From assembly GCA_050305975.1 (NCBI GenBank), contig JBNLGI010000019.1, positions 1 to 8,217 on the forward strand: DNA of 8,217 nt. The letters run 5' to 3'. This stretch comes from Thiodiazotropha sp050305975 (GTDB lineage: Bacteria > Pseudomonadota > Gammaproteobacteria > Chromatiales > Chromatiaceae). The notes under the pieces were generated by a model. The model did not search any database and had not been told where the DNA came from. It worked only from the letters and a program-made list of their open reading frames with translations. Positions 1 through 6,450 of this stretch are shown piece by piece. The position numbers and the translations under genes were made by a program. Numbering within the stretch: position 1 is the first letter of the stretch; each line of letters opens with the position of its first letter.

Positions 1-279
1 GGCGGCAGCGAACCGCAGCGCCTGGCCGCCGACCAGGCACTGGAGCGGTGTGTCAGCCAAGTGGGCGAACCGGAAATCGCAAAACTCATGTTGGCGGGAG
101 TGCGCGTCGGCGGGTCCCCTTTCTTTCCCACGTCCTACCGATGGGGTTATGGCTGGTCTTATCAGCGTGGGTATAAGCCGCTCAGCGAGGAGGAGAAGCG
201 GCAGGTGGCCAATGAACTGCAACGCTTGAGACTGATATTGCAGGGGCTGGAGCAGGCACTGGAATCGCAGCCTCAGTAA
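1..279 (+). CDS. 3' end of an unrecognised gene, truncated by the window edge
   Basis: The reading frame is open from base 1 to a TAA at 277-279 and gives the last 92 residues of a protein whose start lies outside the window. The first third (roughly residues 7-30 of the visible part) looks like an ordinary alpha-helical domain. It is followed by a short glycine- and aromatic-rich stretch with repeated Tyr/Trp (GWSYQRGYKP), and then a charged, probably coiled-coil helix at the C-terminus (from LSEEEKRQ to the end). This tail architecture recalls small Gly/aromatic-rich proteins with a C-terminal coiled coil, such as DUF5320, but the resemblance is loose and I assign no function. The GTG at 61 is in frame, but nothing supports it as the true start because coding character continues upstream of it. 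It lies upstream of the respiratory operon and is separated from it by 500 bases, so it is probably a separate transcription unit. Confidence 0.6.
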   Translation, partial: GGSEPQRLAADQALERCVSQVGEPEIAKLMLAGVRVGGSPFFPTSYRWGYGWSYQRGYKPLSEEEKRQVANELQRLRLILQGLEQALESQPQ

Positions 280-357
280 CGTCTCGTTGCCGGCGCTATC
301 TGCGCTTCGAGACGGCGAGTCGATTCCGCGCCGGTTGGCGCAAACCCCGGCTGTTAC

Positions 358-454
358 GGTGGGGCAGAGCCCCACCCTACCGTTCTATCCAGGGTGCAGG
401 GTAGGGTCATGCCCCACGTTCGATCCAGGGTGTAGGGTGGGGCCCTGCCCCACC
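358..454. repeat. REP-like array: two perfect hairpins and a 36-bp tandem repeat
   Basis: Two perfect 8-bp inverted repeats with 3-base loops are present: GGTGGGGC/GCCCCACC at 358-376 (loop AGA) and the same stem at 436-454 (loop CCT). Between and across them lies a 36-bp tandem duplication, 382-417 and 418-453, with 31 of 36 positions identical by eye. The first repeat unit carries substitutions that damage its own copy of the stem. No T-run follows either hairpin, so a classical intrinsic terminator is not supported. Such GGTGGGGC-type palindromes resemble dispersed REP-like intergenic elements of gammaproteobacteria. Their placement after the upstream gene would suit mRNA 3'-end protection or a nucleoid-associated role, which is inference. 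Confidence 0.75.
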
Positions 455-622
455 GACAAAGCGTTGAGGTCTTTCCTGTATCTCAATCGAATCGTGGTTC
501 GACTCCACATCACAGCATCTCCTCATGCGTCCGGCGGGTTCGATCGAAAACAGCCAATAGCGAGACTCCGTATATCGACCTATGTATATAGATCCCTCCA
601 TATCCCCCCCGATCCACCGGCG
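455..622. other. Non-coding stretch upstream of the operon promoter
   Basis: I see no credible gene here. Open frames through this interval lack ribosome sites and protein-like composition. Notable content is a small T-arm-like hairpin (GTGG/CCAC, 494-508) and an AT-rich patch with repeated TATAT/TATATA at 571-575 and 585-590, about 40-55 bases upstream of the FNR box. The AT-rich patch could be an upstream bending or regulator site, but no specific consensus fits well. Confidence 0.4.
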
Positions 623-636
623 TTGATCCATATCAA
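623..636. promoter_or_regulatory. Perfect FNR-type operator TTGAT-N4-ATCAA
   Basis: The sequence TTGATCCATATCAA matches the palindromic FNR consensus TTGAT-N4-ATCAA at all ten specified positions. It lies 143 bases upstream of the molybdoenzyme start codon. Its centre is about 61 bases upstream of the predicted transcription start of the adjacent sigma70-like promoter, the spacing used by class I FNR-dependent promoters. A likely cognate regulator with an FNR-type recognition helix is encoded in the same window at 6451-7173, although a genome-encoded canonical FNR could also bind. It implies anaerobic activation of the operon. Confidence 0.8.
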
Positions 637-654
637 CTTTGCGTCAGTTAGCGC

Positions 655-683
655 TGGACACCCGGATGCCATCACCCGATATT
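655..683 (+). promoter_or_regulatory. Sigma70-like promoter of the respiratory operon
   Basis: A -35 element TGGACA (655-660, 5 of 6 to consensus) and a -10 element GATATT (678-683, 4 of 6) are separated by exactly 17 bases, predicting a start near 690. This leaves a 5' leader of about 90 bases before the ATG at 780. The weak -10 fits a promoter that needs an activator, and the FNR box upstream is in the proper register. The prediction is from pattern only. Confidence 0.55.
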
Positions 684-779
684 TCACCGACCCTGTCAGC
701 ATTACACAACAACAGGCAGTGCGCTCCGGTTCGCCAAATCTCCGGTCCGATAAAAAATCACGAAGGAGGATCTGCTTCC

Positions 780-3545
780 ATGGGTTGGAAAATTCCGCGC
801 TTGTCCAGACGTCAGTTTCTTAAGGCTTCCGCCGGCACCACCGGGCTCGGCCTGCTTTCACCACTCAACGGTCTCCAGTCCCACGCCTCGGGCAATCAGC
901 ACGTGGAGATCGAAACCAGCCACAGCATCTGCAACTTCTGTTCGTCGCTCTGCAATCTCAAGGTGAAGACGGAGAACCGCGGTGGCCACAAGCGTATCGT
1001 CAAACTGGCCGGCAATCCCCACTCGACACTGAACCGCGGCAAACTGTGCGCGCGCGGCCAGTCGGGTCTGCGCCAGGTCTACGATCCCGACCGCATCAAG
1101 ACGCCGCTGATCCGCGTCGAGGGCAGCAAGCGCGGCGAGTACGCCTTTCGCAGCGCCAGCTGGGAGGAGGCCTGGGACTACATCGCGCAGAAGAAGGCCA
1201 ACGCCGACCTCAAGCCCTGGGAGTGGACCATGGTGGGCGGCTGGACCTCCTGCGTCTTCTACATGAACTGGGCGATCCCCTTCGCCATGTCCAACGGCGT
1301 GCCCAACATCATCGCCTCGCCCATGCAGCACTGCGTCACCACCGGCCACCTGGGCACCGACGCGGTGACCGGCAACTTCAATATCCACGACGAGATCCTG
1401 CCCGACTTCGACAACGCTCGCTACATCCTCTTCGTCGCCAACAACGCCTCCATCGGCGCCGTCTCCACCTGCCGCATGGTGCGTTTCGCCCAGGGCCGCA
1501 AGAACGGCGCCAAGGTGGTGGCGCTCGATCCGCGTCGCTCGGAGACGGCGGCCAAGGCCGACGAGTGGCTGGCCATCCGGCCCGGCACCGATCTCGCCTT
1601 TCTGCTGGCGATGATGAAGATAATGATGGAGGAGGGCTACTACGACGCCACCTTCCTCAAGCGCCACACCAATATGCCCTTCCTGCTCTACCAGGACGAG
1701 GCGGGGGAGTGGCAGCCCCTGACCGATGCCGAGGGCCGGCCCAAGGTGGTGGCCGAAGGCACGCGTGACGTGATCACCCTGAAAAAGTTCAGCCACGACA
1801 ACCGGGAGAATGAAGCGGGACGGGTGTTCTGCCCCGAGCTGACGCCGCCGGCCGACATGACGGTCGACGGCAGGGCGGTGAAGAGCGTGTTTCAGGCCCA
1901 GCTGCAGGAGCTGGAGAGCTACACCCCGGAGTGGGCCAGCGTCTCCACCGGCATCGACGCCGACACCATCCGCCGTATCGCCCGCGAGTTCGGCACCAGC
2001 CGTCCCGCCATCATCGATCCGGGCTGGCACGGCGCCCGCTTCGGCAACATCATGATGCTGCGCCGGGTACAGGCCATGATCCAGGCCCTGACCGGCGGCA
2101 TCGACACCATCGGCGGCTGGATCCAGGCCGCCGAGTACCGCCACAAGGCCCACGAGATGTTCAAGGCCTACGAGGCGGGCCACGAGATCGCCGCCCCCAT
2201 GGCCAACCTGGCCGGCATGCACTTCGCCAAGATGGTGATCGGCGCCGTCTCCAACGGCGACAACTTCGACCACGGCAAGCCGGGCTGGACCTGGGCCTGG
2301 TCGCAGCAACAACAGGCCGCCGGAGAGCAGAACATCGCCCTGCCGGTGATGACCGACACCGGTTTCCGCGAATCGATCGAGGGCAAGGTGGAGTGGCAGG
2401 GCGAGCCCTACCTGACCCGCGCCGTGATCATCAACGCCGCCAACCCGGTGCGCCACTACTATCCCGACAGCTACTGGAAAGAATGCCTGGGCCACGCGAA
2501 CATGGAGCTGGTGATCGCGGTCGACGTGCTGCCGTCCGACACCGCCGCCTACGCCGACGTGATCCTGCCCAACACCACCTACCTGGAGCGGGACGAGCCG
2601 ATGGTCTACGGCAACGGGGTCAACCAGGACCTGGCCCTGACCACCCGCTACGCCGCCATCCCGCCCCTCTACGACACCGAGGAGACACCGGACATCCTCT
2701 ACAAGCTGACCGAGATCGTCTCCGGCAACACCGAAGGTTTCCTCGACTGGATCGAGACCCTCACCGGCCTGCCCAAGGTGCCGCTGAAGAAGGCCTGGGC
2801 CGAGACCCGCAAGATCCATGACAAAGGCAGCTTCCTCGCCGCCAGCCGCCGCGTCGCCTTCGAGCAGGCGGCGGCCAAGATCCATCGCACCGCCGCCGAA
2901 CTGGACAGCGTGATGCGCGACCGGGGGGTCTATAACGAGGCCGACAAGGTGGAGCTGATCGACCGCTGGGGCATGCCGCGCAAGCTGCCGGTGCCTACCG
3001 ACTCGGGCCGTATCGAGTTCTTCTCCAGTCTCTTCCACAGCCTGCGCTCGGCCGGCCAGAAGGCGCCCAACTTCAGTCCCCTGGCCACCTACATCGCCGC
3101 CGAGTGCCGCAGCGGCCGCAAGATGCACGAGCCACTGGCGGAGGACGAGTTCTACTTCGCCTACGGCAAGACGCCGACCGTCTCCCACGCCTCCACCAAC
3201 AGCAACAACCCGGTGCTGGCGGCCGTCAACGACTTCAAGAGCACTATCTATAAGAGCGTCTGGATCCACCCACAGCGGGCCGAGGCCCTCGGCATCGGGC
3301 AGGGGGACAGGATCCGCCTGACCAACAACCTGAGCCGGCAGACCACGGAGGGACAGGCCCATCTGACCCGGCTGATCCGCCCTGACACCATCTTCATCTA
3401 CTCCTCCTTCGGAGTGGAGAACCCGGCCCTGTCGCAGACCCAGGGCGAAGGGACGGCGACCAACAAGCTGATCCCCTACCAGGTGGAACCGGTGGTGGCC
3501 GGTTTCAAGTCCCAGGAATTCACCCTGCGCGTGCAGAAGGCATAA
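780..3545 (+). CDS. Tat-exported molybdopterin oxidoreductase catalytic subunit (PsrA/TtrA-like)
   Basis: This is the catalytic subunit of a complex iron-sulfur molybdoenzyme (DMSO reductase superfamily), predicted to act in the periplasm; the substrate is unknown. The ATG at 780 is chosen because AAGGAGG (763-769) sits ten bases upstream and the protein then opens with a Tat signal, SRRQFLK at residues 9-15, with possible cleavage after SHA (36). An in-frame upstream ATG (639) would bury the signal. At 921 residues it is longer than typical PsrA/PhsA (about 760) and nearer to ArrA/TtrA. C51, C54, C58 and C90 form the usual [4Fe-4S] pattern, C-x2-C-x3-C-x31-C. C185 (SPMQHC) aligns with the molybdenum ligand position of Cys/Sec-type family members. 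A GWIQAAE-containing central region and a C-terminal beta-barrel region typical of dinucleotide binding (about 790-915) follow. It is first in a five-gene cluster; the next gene starts 11 bases on. The family is certain; the choice among tetrathionate, polysulfide, selenate or arsenate is not. Confidence 0.93.
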   Translation: MGWKIPRLSRRQFLKASAGTTGLGLLSPLNGLQSHASGNQHVEIETSHSICNFCSSLCNLKVKTENRGGHKRIVKLAGNPHSTLNRGKLCARGQSGLRQVYDPDRIKTPLIRVEGSKRGEYAFRSASWEEAWDYIAQKKANADLKPWEWTMVGGWTSCVFYMNWAIPFAMSNGVPNIIASPMQHCVTTGHLGTDAVTGNFNIHDEILPDFDNARYILFVANNASIGAVSTCRMVRFAQGRKNGAKVVALDPRRSETAAKADEWLAIRPGTDLAFLLAMMKIMMEEGYYDATFLKRHTNMPFLLYQDEAGEWQPLTDAEGRPKVVAEGTRDVITLKKFSHDNRENEAGRVFCPELTPPADMTVDGRAVKSVFQAQLQELESYTPEWASVSTGIDADTIRRIAREFGTSRPAIIDPGWHGARFGNIMMLRRVQAMIQALTGGIDTIGGWIQAAEYRHKAHEMFKAYEAGHEIAAPMANLAGMHFAKMVIGAVSNGDNFDHGKPGWTWAWSQQQQAAGEQNIALPVMTDTGFRESIEGKVEWQGEPYLTRAVIINAANPVRHYYPDSYWKECLGHANMELVIAVDVLPSDTAAYADVILPNTTYLERDEPMVYGNGVNQDLALTTRYAAIPPLYDTEETPDILYKLTEIVSGNTEGFLDWIETLTGLPKVPLKKAWAETRKIHDKGSFLAASRRVAFEQAAAKIHRTAAELDSVMRDRGVYNEADKVELIDRWGMPRKLPVPTDSGRIEFFSSLFHSLRSAGQKAPNFSPLATYIAAECRSGRKMHEPLAEDEFYFAYGKTPTVSHASTNSNNPVLAAVNDFKSTIYKSVWIHPQRAEALGIGQGDRIRLTNNLSRQTTEGQAHLTRLIRPDTIFIYSSFGVENPALSQTQGEGTATNKLIPYQVEPVVAGFKSQEFTLRVQKA

Positions 3546-3556
3546 GGAGGCGCCTC

Positions 3557-4171
3557 ATGACACACTACGCGATGGTCATCGACCTCAACACCTGCGTCGG
3601 CTGCAACGCCTGCATGGCGGCCTGCGCCATGGAGAACCAGACCCCGGTCTGGAGGAGCAGCTGGCGCACCTACGTGCACGACAAGGAGATAGGCAGCGGC
3701 AGCGACGTTCACCGCCGCTTCTTTCCGCGCCTGTGCAACCACTGCGACAACCCGCCCTGCATGAGCGTCTGTCCCACCGGTGCCACCTACAAGCTCGACA
3801 ACGGCATCGTGCTGGTCGACGAGGAGCGCTGCATGGGCTGCCGCGCCTGCGCCATGGCCTGTCCCTACGACGCCCGCCGCGCAGTGACCTACGACGACGT
3901 GGAGATGGGACGCGAATTCTACGGCGATGCCTACCGCCGCCAGCACCCCAGCGTCGACAAGTGCACCTTTTGCGAACACCGGCTGAAGGAGGGGCTGCAA
4001 CCGGCCTGCGTGGAGACCTGCGTCGGCTCGGCGCGCATGTTCTGCGATCTGGACAACCCGGAGGACCCGGTGAGCCAGCTGGTAGCCAGCGGCGTGGCGC
4101 GGCCGCTGATGCCGCACCTGGGCACCCGGCCCAACATCTACTACATCGACGACCTGAAACGGAGGGGCTGA
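3557..4171 (+). CDS. Four-cluster [4Fe-4S] ferredoxin subunit (PsrB/TtrB-like)
   Basis: This 204-residue protein is the electron-transfer subunit linking the membrane quinol site to the catalytic subunit. Sixteen cysteines in four groups can ligate four cubanes: C13-C16-C19-C23, C60-C63-C68-C72 (with NPPC and CPTG), C92-C95-C98-C102 (CPYD), and C136-C139-C151-C155. It has no Tat signal or membrane segment, as is usual for the B subunits of this family, which are thought to be exported together with the Tat-bearing A subunit. The C-terminus (NIYYIDDLKRRG) is typical of PsrB/DsrO-type proteins. AAGGAGG at 3544-3550 precedes the ATG, and only one base separates its stop from the next gene, implying translational coupling. 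An extra cysteine, C163, lies just beyond the last cluster. Confidence 0.95.
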   Translation: MTHYAMVIDLNTCVGCNACMAACAMENQTPVWRSSWRTYVHDKEIGSGSDVHRRFFPRLCNHCDNPPCMSVCPTGATYKLDNGIVLVDEERCMGCRACAMACPYDARRAVTYDDVEMGREFYGDAYRRQHPSVDKCTFCEHRLKEGLQPACVETCVGSARMFCDLDNPEDPVSQLVASGVARPLMPHLGTRPNIYYIDDLKRRG

Positions 4172-4172
4172 G

Positions 4173-5132
4173 ATGGACACGACAGTCAACTTCTACACTC
4201 AGGATGTCTGGACCTGGTGGATCGCCATCTACCTCTACTTCGGCGGCCTCGGCGCCGCCACCCTGGCGGTCACCTTTCTCACCGACATGTACATGAAGGC
4301 CCATCGGGACCTGGTGCTGTGGGGCGCCTTCTCCGGCGTGGTGCTGCTGGCGATAGGCTCGCTGATGCTGTTCGGCCACCTGCTCGACCACCGGGCGGTG
4401 ATCCACGTGCTGAATCCGCTGGTGCTGATCTACAAACCCGACGCCTGGATCGCCTGGGGCACCCAGTTCATCATCTGGATGATGTTCTGGGGCGTGCTCT
4501 ACGCCCTGCCCTACATGTACGCCACCGCCTTCTTCGACAAGGTGCCGGTGGTCAGCTGGCTGCTGGACAGAAAGCTGGTCAATCGCATCGCCCAGCTCTC
4601 CACCCGCTACCGCAAGACCGTCGGCTGGCTGGCCACCGTGAATGGCGTGGGCGTGGCGGTCTACACCGGCCTGCTGTTGCAGTCCTTTCCGGCCGTGGCC
4701 CTGTGGCACAACCCCGGGGTACCGCTGCTGTTCACGGTCTCCGCCTTCTCCACCGCCATGGCCTTCCTGCTGCTGCTGATGTACCTGGTGATCAAACAGC
4801 CCGACGATCAGCGCATCCGCCACTTCTACGAGCGGGTCGACCTGATCCTGATCTCGGCCGAGCTGGTGATCCTGTTCTCCTTCTTCCACTACATGCAGGC
4901 GGGCAATGAGTCGGCCATGCACTCGGCCAGGATGCTCTGGAACGACATGGGCTGGCTCATCGGGTTCATCGGCTTCGGCCTGATCGTGCCTTTCTTTCTG
5001 GAACTGCGGGGGGTGCTCAAGGGCTGGAACAGCCATCTGCCCATCGTCGCCGCCTCGGTGCTGGTGCTGATCGGTGGCTACCTGCTGCGTCACTACTTCA
5101 TGTACAGCGGCGTCTACGCCTATCCCTGGTGA
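4173..5132 (+). CDS. NrfD/PsrC-family membrane quinol subunit
   Basis: This 319-residue integral membrane protein is the expected anchor and quinone-reactive subunit of the complex. About eight hydrophobic segments are visible, roughly at residues 15-38, 48-70, 91-120, 150-172, 182-208, 222-242, 256-277 and 288-308. The first contains the FGGLGAAT glycine-rich motif common in NrfD/PsrC proteins. It has no heme-binding histidine pattern of the NarI or FdnI type, so electrons would pass directly from quinol to the ferredoxin subunit. The overlap of GGAGG (4161-4165) with the end of the preceding gene provides the ribosome site. NrfD proteins can work in either direction; quinol oxidation is inferred from the FNR box and the A subunit class. 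Confidence 0.95.
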   Translation: MDTTVNFYTQDVWTWWIAIYLYFGGLGAATLAVTFLTDMYMKAHRDLVLWGAFSGVVLLAIGSLMLFGHLLDHRAVIHVLNPLVLIYKPDAWIAWGTQFIIWMMFWGVLYALPYMYATAFFDKVPVVSWLLDRKLVNRIAQLSTRYRKTVGWLATVNGVGVAVYTGLLLQSFPAVALWHNPGVPLLFTVSAFSTAMAFLLLLMYLVIKQPDDQRIRHFYERVDLILISAELVILFSFFHYMQAGNESAMHSARMLWNDMGWLIGFIGFGLIVPFFLELRGVLKGWNSHLPIVAASVLVLIGGYLLRHYFMYSGVYAYPW

Positions 5133-5142
5133 GGAGACCAAC

Positions 5143-5676
5143 ATGTACGACCCAACCAACCTCCGACTGCATGGCCTGATGCTCTGTATGCCGGACACGG
5201 AGTCCCTGTCGTTGCTGCAGACCCTGTCGGCGGAACAGAGCTGGATGCAGGCGGGCCTGGAGGAGCTGAGACAGACCCCTCTCGATCAGTGGCAGGGTGA
5301 GTACACCCGACTCTTCGTCAACGGCTTCCCCAAGACCGCGGCACCGCCCTACGAATCGGTCTATCGCCATGCAACCATGTTCGGCCCGGTGGTGGACAAG
5401 CTGCATGATCTCTACCGGGAGGCGGGCCTGACCATCGGCGAGATGCCGGCCGACTACCTCGGCACCCAGCTCGAGTTCGCCGCCCATCTGGCGGCCAGCG
5501 AAGATCCTCGCGCCGAACACTTGCAGACACGTCTCTGGCAGGAACATCTGCGGCACTGGTTACCCCGCTTCACCGCCGATCTGTGCCAGCACAGCAAGCT
5601 GTTGATCTATCGTCTGTGGGGTGGACAACTCACCCTCTTGAACACCCAAATGCAAGAGAGGATGGCCTATGCCTGA
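5143..5676 (+). CDS. TorD/DmsD-family molybdoenzyme maturation chaperone
   Basis: The start is ATG 5143, behind GAGGAG (5131-5136), giving 177 residues; an upstream in-frame ATG at 5074 lies inside the membrane subunit gene and lacks a ribosome site. TorD-family hallmarks are EYTRLFVNG (53-61), PPYESVY (68-74) and a PADYLGTQLEF block (102-112) corresponding to the family's P-D-H-L-G region, with tyrosine where histidine is common. All-helical character and length fit the family. The protein is cytoplasmic and should bind the Tat signal of the catalytic subunit until the molybdenum cofactor is inserted. It begins ten bases after the NrfD gene and overlaps the next gene by eight bases. Confidence 0.9.
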   Translation: MYDPTNLRLHGLMLCMPDTESLSLLQTLSAEQSWMQAGLEELRQTPLDQWQGEYTRLFVNGFPKTAAPPYESVYRHATMFGPVVDKLHDLYREAGLTIGEMPADYLGTQLEFAAHLAASEDPRAEHLQTRLWQEHLRHWLPRFTADLCQHSKLLIYRLWGGQLTLLNTQMQERMAYA

Positions 5677-6229
5677 GTCGAACTGGCAAGTGCTGCCGCC
5701 GCATCTGCACTCGGAGATGCGCTTCAAGATGGCGCTGCTGATCGCCCATCGGCAGATCTACAACCGCCACTTCGCCCTGCAACCCGAGGCCAATCCGGCG
5801 CTCGGCTTCCACCTCCACGGCTACCGGTGTACCGAAAACTGGCGAATCATACTCGCCCTCACCCCCTGGATGTTCGTGCGTCTGCTGTTCGCCGAAAGCC
5901 CGCCCGATATCGAGATACCCGATGGCTGGCTCAGTGAGCAGCGCCGAACGATGGACTATCAACTGCTTGGCCCGATGGTCGACCTGCCTCTGGAGACGGG
6001 AGGTACCAAAGCCCATCTCAACTACCATCCAACCCTGGGCCACTACCTGCTGCAGCCGATCGCGCTCAATATGCGGAACTACGCCAGCGCACGGGAGGCC
6101 TTCGAGGCCTGGAACCTGGTGATCGAGAGCCGCGACGAAAGACTCAGACAGATGGAGCAGCAGTGCAGTTGGCAGCAGGAGGTTTCACGCCGGGAGTTCC
6201 TCGGCGCCTTGAGAGGACAATCCGAATGA
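5669..6229 (+). CDS. HybE-family (hydrogenase-type) maturation chaperone
   Basis: This 186-residue protein resembles the HybE/HupJ family, which in known cases accompanies [NiFe]-hydrogenase large subunits during Tat export. Visible family features are a central LTPWMF block (64-69) and a later GHYLLQPIALNMRNYAS region (124-140) followed by a helical tail. No hydrogenase gene is present in the window, and the gene is translationally coupled to the TorD gene (8-base overlap, GAGAGGA at 5655-5661), so a role in assembly of the molybdoenzyme is inferred. The C-terminus carries SRREFLGALRG (173-183), which resembles the Tat motif SRRQFLK of the catalytic subunit but is not followed by a hydrophobic helix, so it is not an export signal. 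A diverged copy of the last 34 codons (including the stop) occurs downstream at 7779-7880. Family assignment is from motif memory, without an alignment. Confidence 0.75.
   Translation: MPESNWQVLPPHLHSEMRFKMALLIAHRQIYNRHFALQPEANPALGFHLHGYRCTENWRIILALTPWMFVRLLFAESPPDIEIPDGWLSEQRRTMDYQLLGPMVDLPLETGGTKAHLNYHPTLGHYLLQPIALNMRNYASAREAFEAWNLVIESRDERLRQMEQQCSWQQEVSRREFLGALRGQSE
6121..6198 (+). repeat. First copy of a direct repeat (HybE-like gene tail)
   Basis: These 78 bases match 7781-7858 at an exact offset of 1,660 bases with 7 mismatches by eye (about 91% identity). The central 38 bases (6161-6198) hold only two differences. The repeats lie in the same orientation and bracket the regulator gene and the TPR-like remnant. 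Homology ends after codon GAG TT of the tail, and the two copies then end differently. Confidence 0.9.
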
Positions 6230-6304
6230 CGGGCACAGATGACGCCGCTTTGCCTCTATCCTGACGGACATCCTCTCTCATTTTGGAAATTACCGCACTA
6301 TATC

Positions 6305-6322
6305 TGACAAATCTCATTGTCA
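6305..6322. promoter_or_regulatory. Inverted repeat, candidate operator of the regulator gene
   Basis: TGACAA-N6-TTGTCA is a perfect 6-bp inverted repeat with a 6-base centre. Half-site geometry of this kind is common for dimeric Crp/Fnr-family regulators, though the sequence is not an FNR box. The right arm coincides with the -35 element of the promoter at 6317-6345, which suits repression or autoregulation. Assignment of the binding protein is unknown. Confidence 0.5.
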
Positions 6323-6345
6323 TGTCGCCACCCGGCGAATAGGAT
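6317..6345 (+). promoter_or_regulatory. Sigma70-like promoter of the FNR-family regulator gene
   Basis: TTGTCA (6317-6322, 5 of 6) and TAGGAT (6340-6345, 4 of 6) are spaced by 17 bases, predicting a start near 6352 and a leader of about 100 bases before the regulator ATG. The surrounding 221-base gap between the chaperone gene and the regulator gene has no other obvious coding content, and I found no terminator for the preceding operon in it. Confidence 0.45.
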
Positions 6346-6450
6346 GCGGACTCGAATACAGGCGTGAAAGCAGCCAGCGACAGGGCCGAAATCACTTGCC
6401 AGGATGCTCTTTCCGCTTGAGTAAAGTCACCCGGATTCGCGAGGTCGGAC

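Noticed and set aside
382..453. Tandem 36-bp repeat as a CRISPR array
   Set aside because: The two units are directly adjacent with no spacer, and there are only two.
494..508. T-arm-like hairpin GTGG-TTCGACT-CCAC suggesting a tRNA
   Set aside because: No acceptor stem, D arm or anticodon arm can be built around it.
639..779. 47-codon N-terminal extension of the catalytic subunit from ATG 639
   Set aside because: It overlaps the predicted promoter, has no ribosome site, and would place the Tat motif internally; ATG 780 has AAGGAGG at good spacing.
287..823. Open frame through the upstream intergenic region
   Set aside because: It reads through the hairpin repeats and the promoter and into the catalytic subunit gene in another frame; no protein-like pattern.
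858..3362. Very long reverse-strand open frame opposite the catalytic subunit gene
   Set aside because: It is rich in Gly, Val, His and Asp repeats typical of the antisense of a GC-rich gene, and it has no domain or ribosome site.
3585..5198. Long reverse-strand open frame opposite the ferredoxin and NrfD genes
   Set aside because: Low-complexity Gln/His/Arg composition; the opposite strand encodes two certain proteins with one-base spacing.
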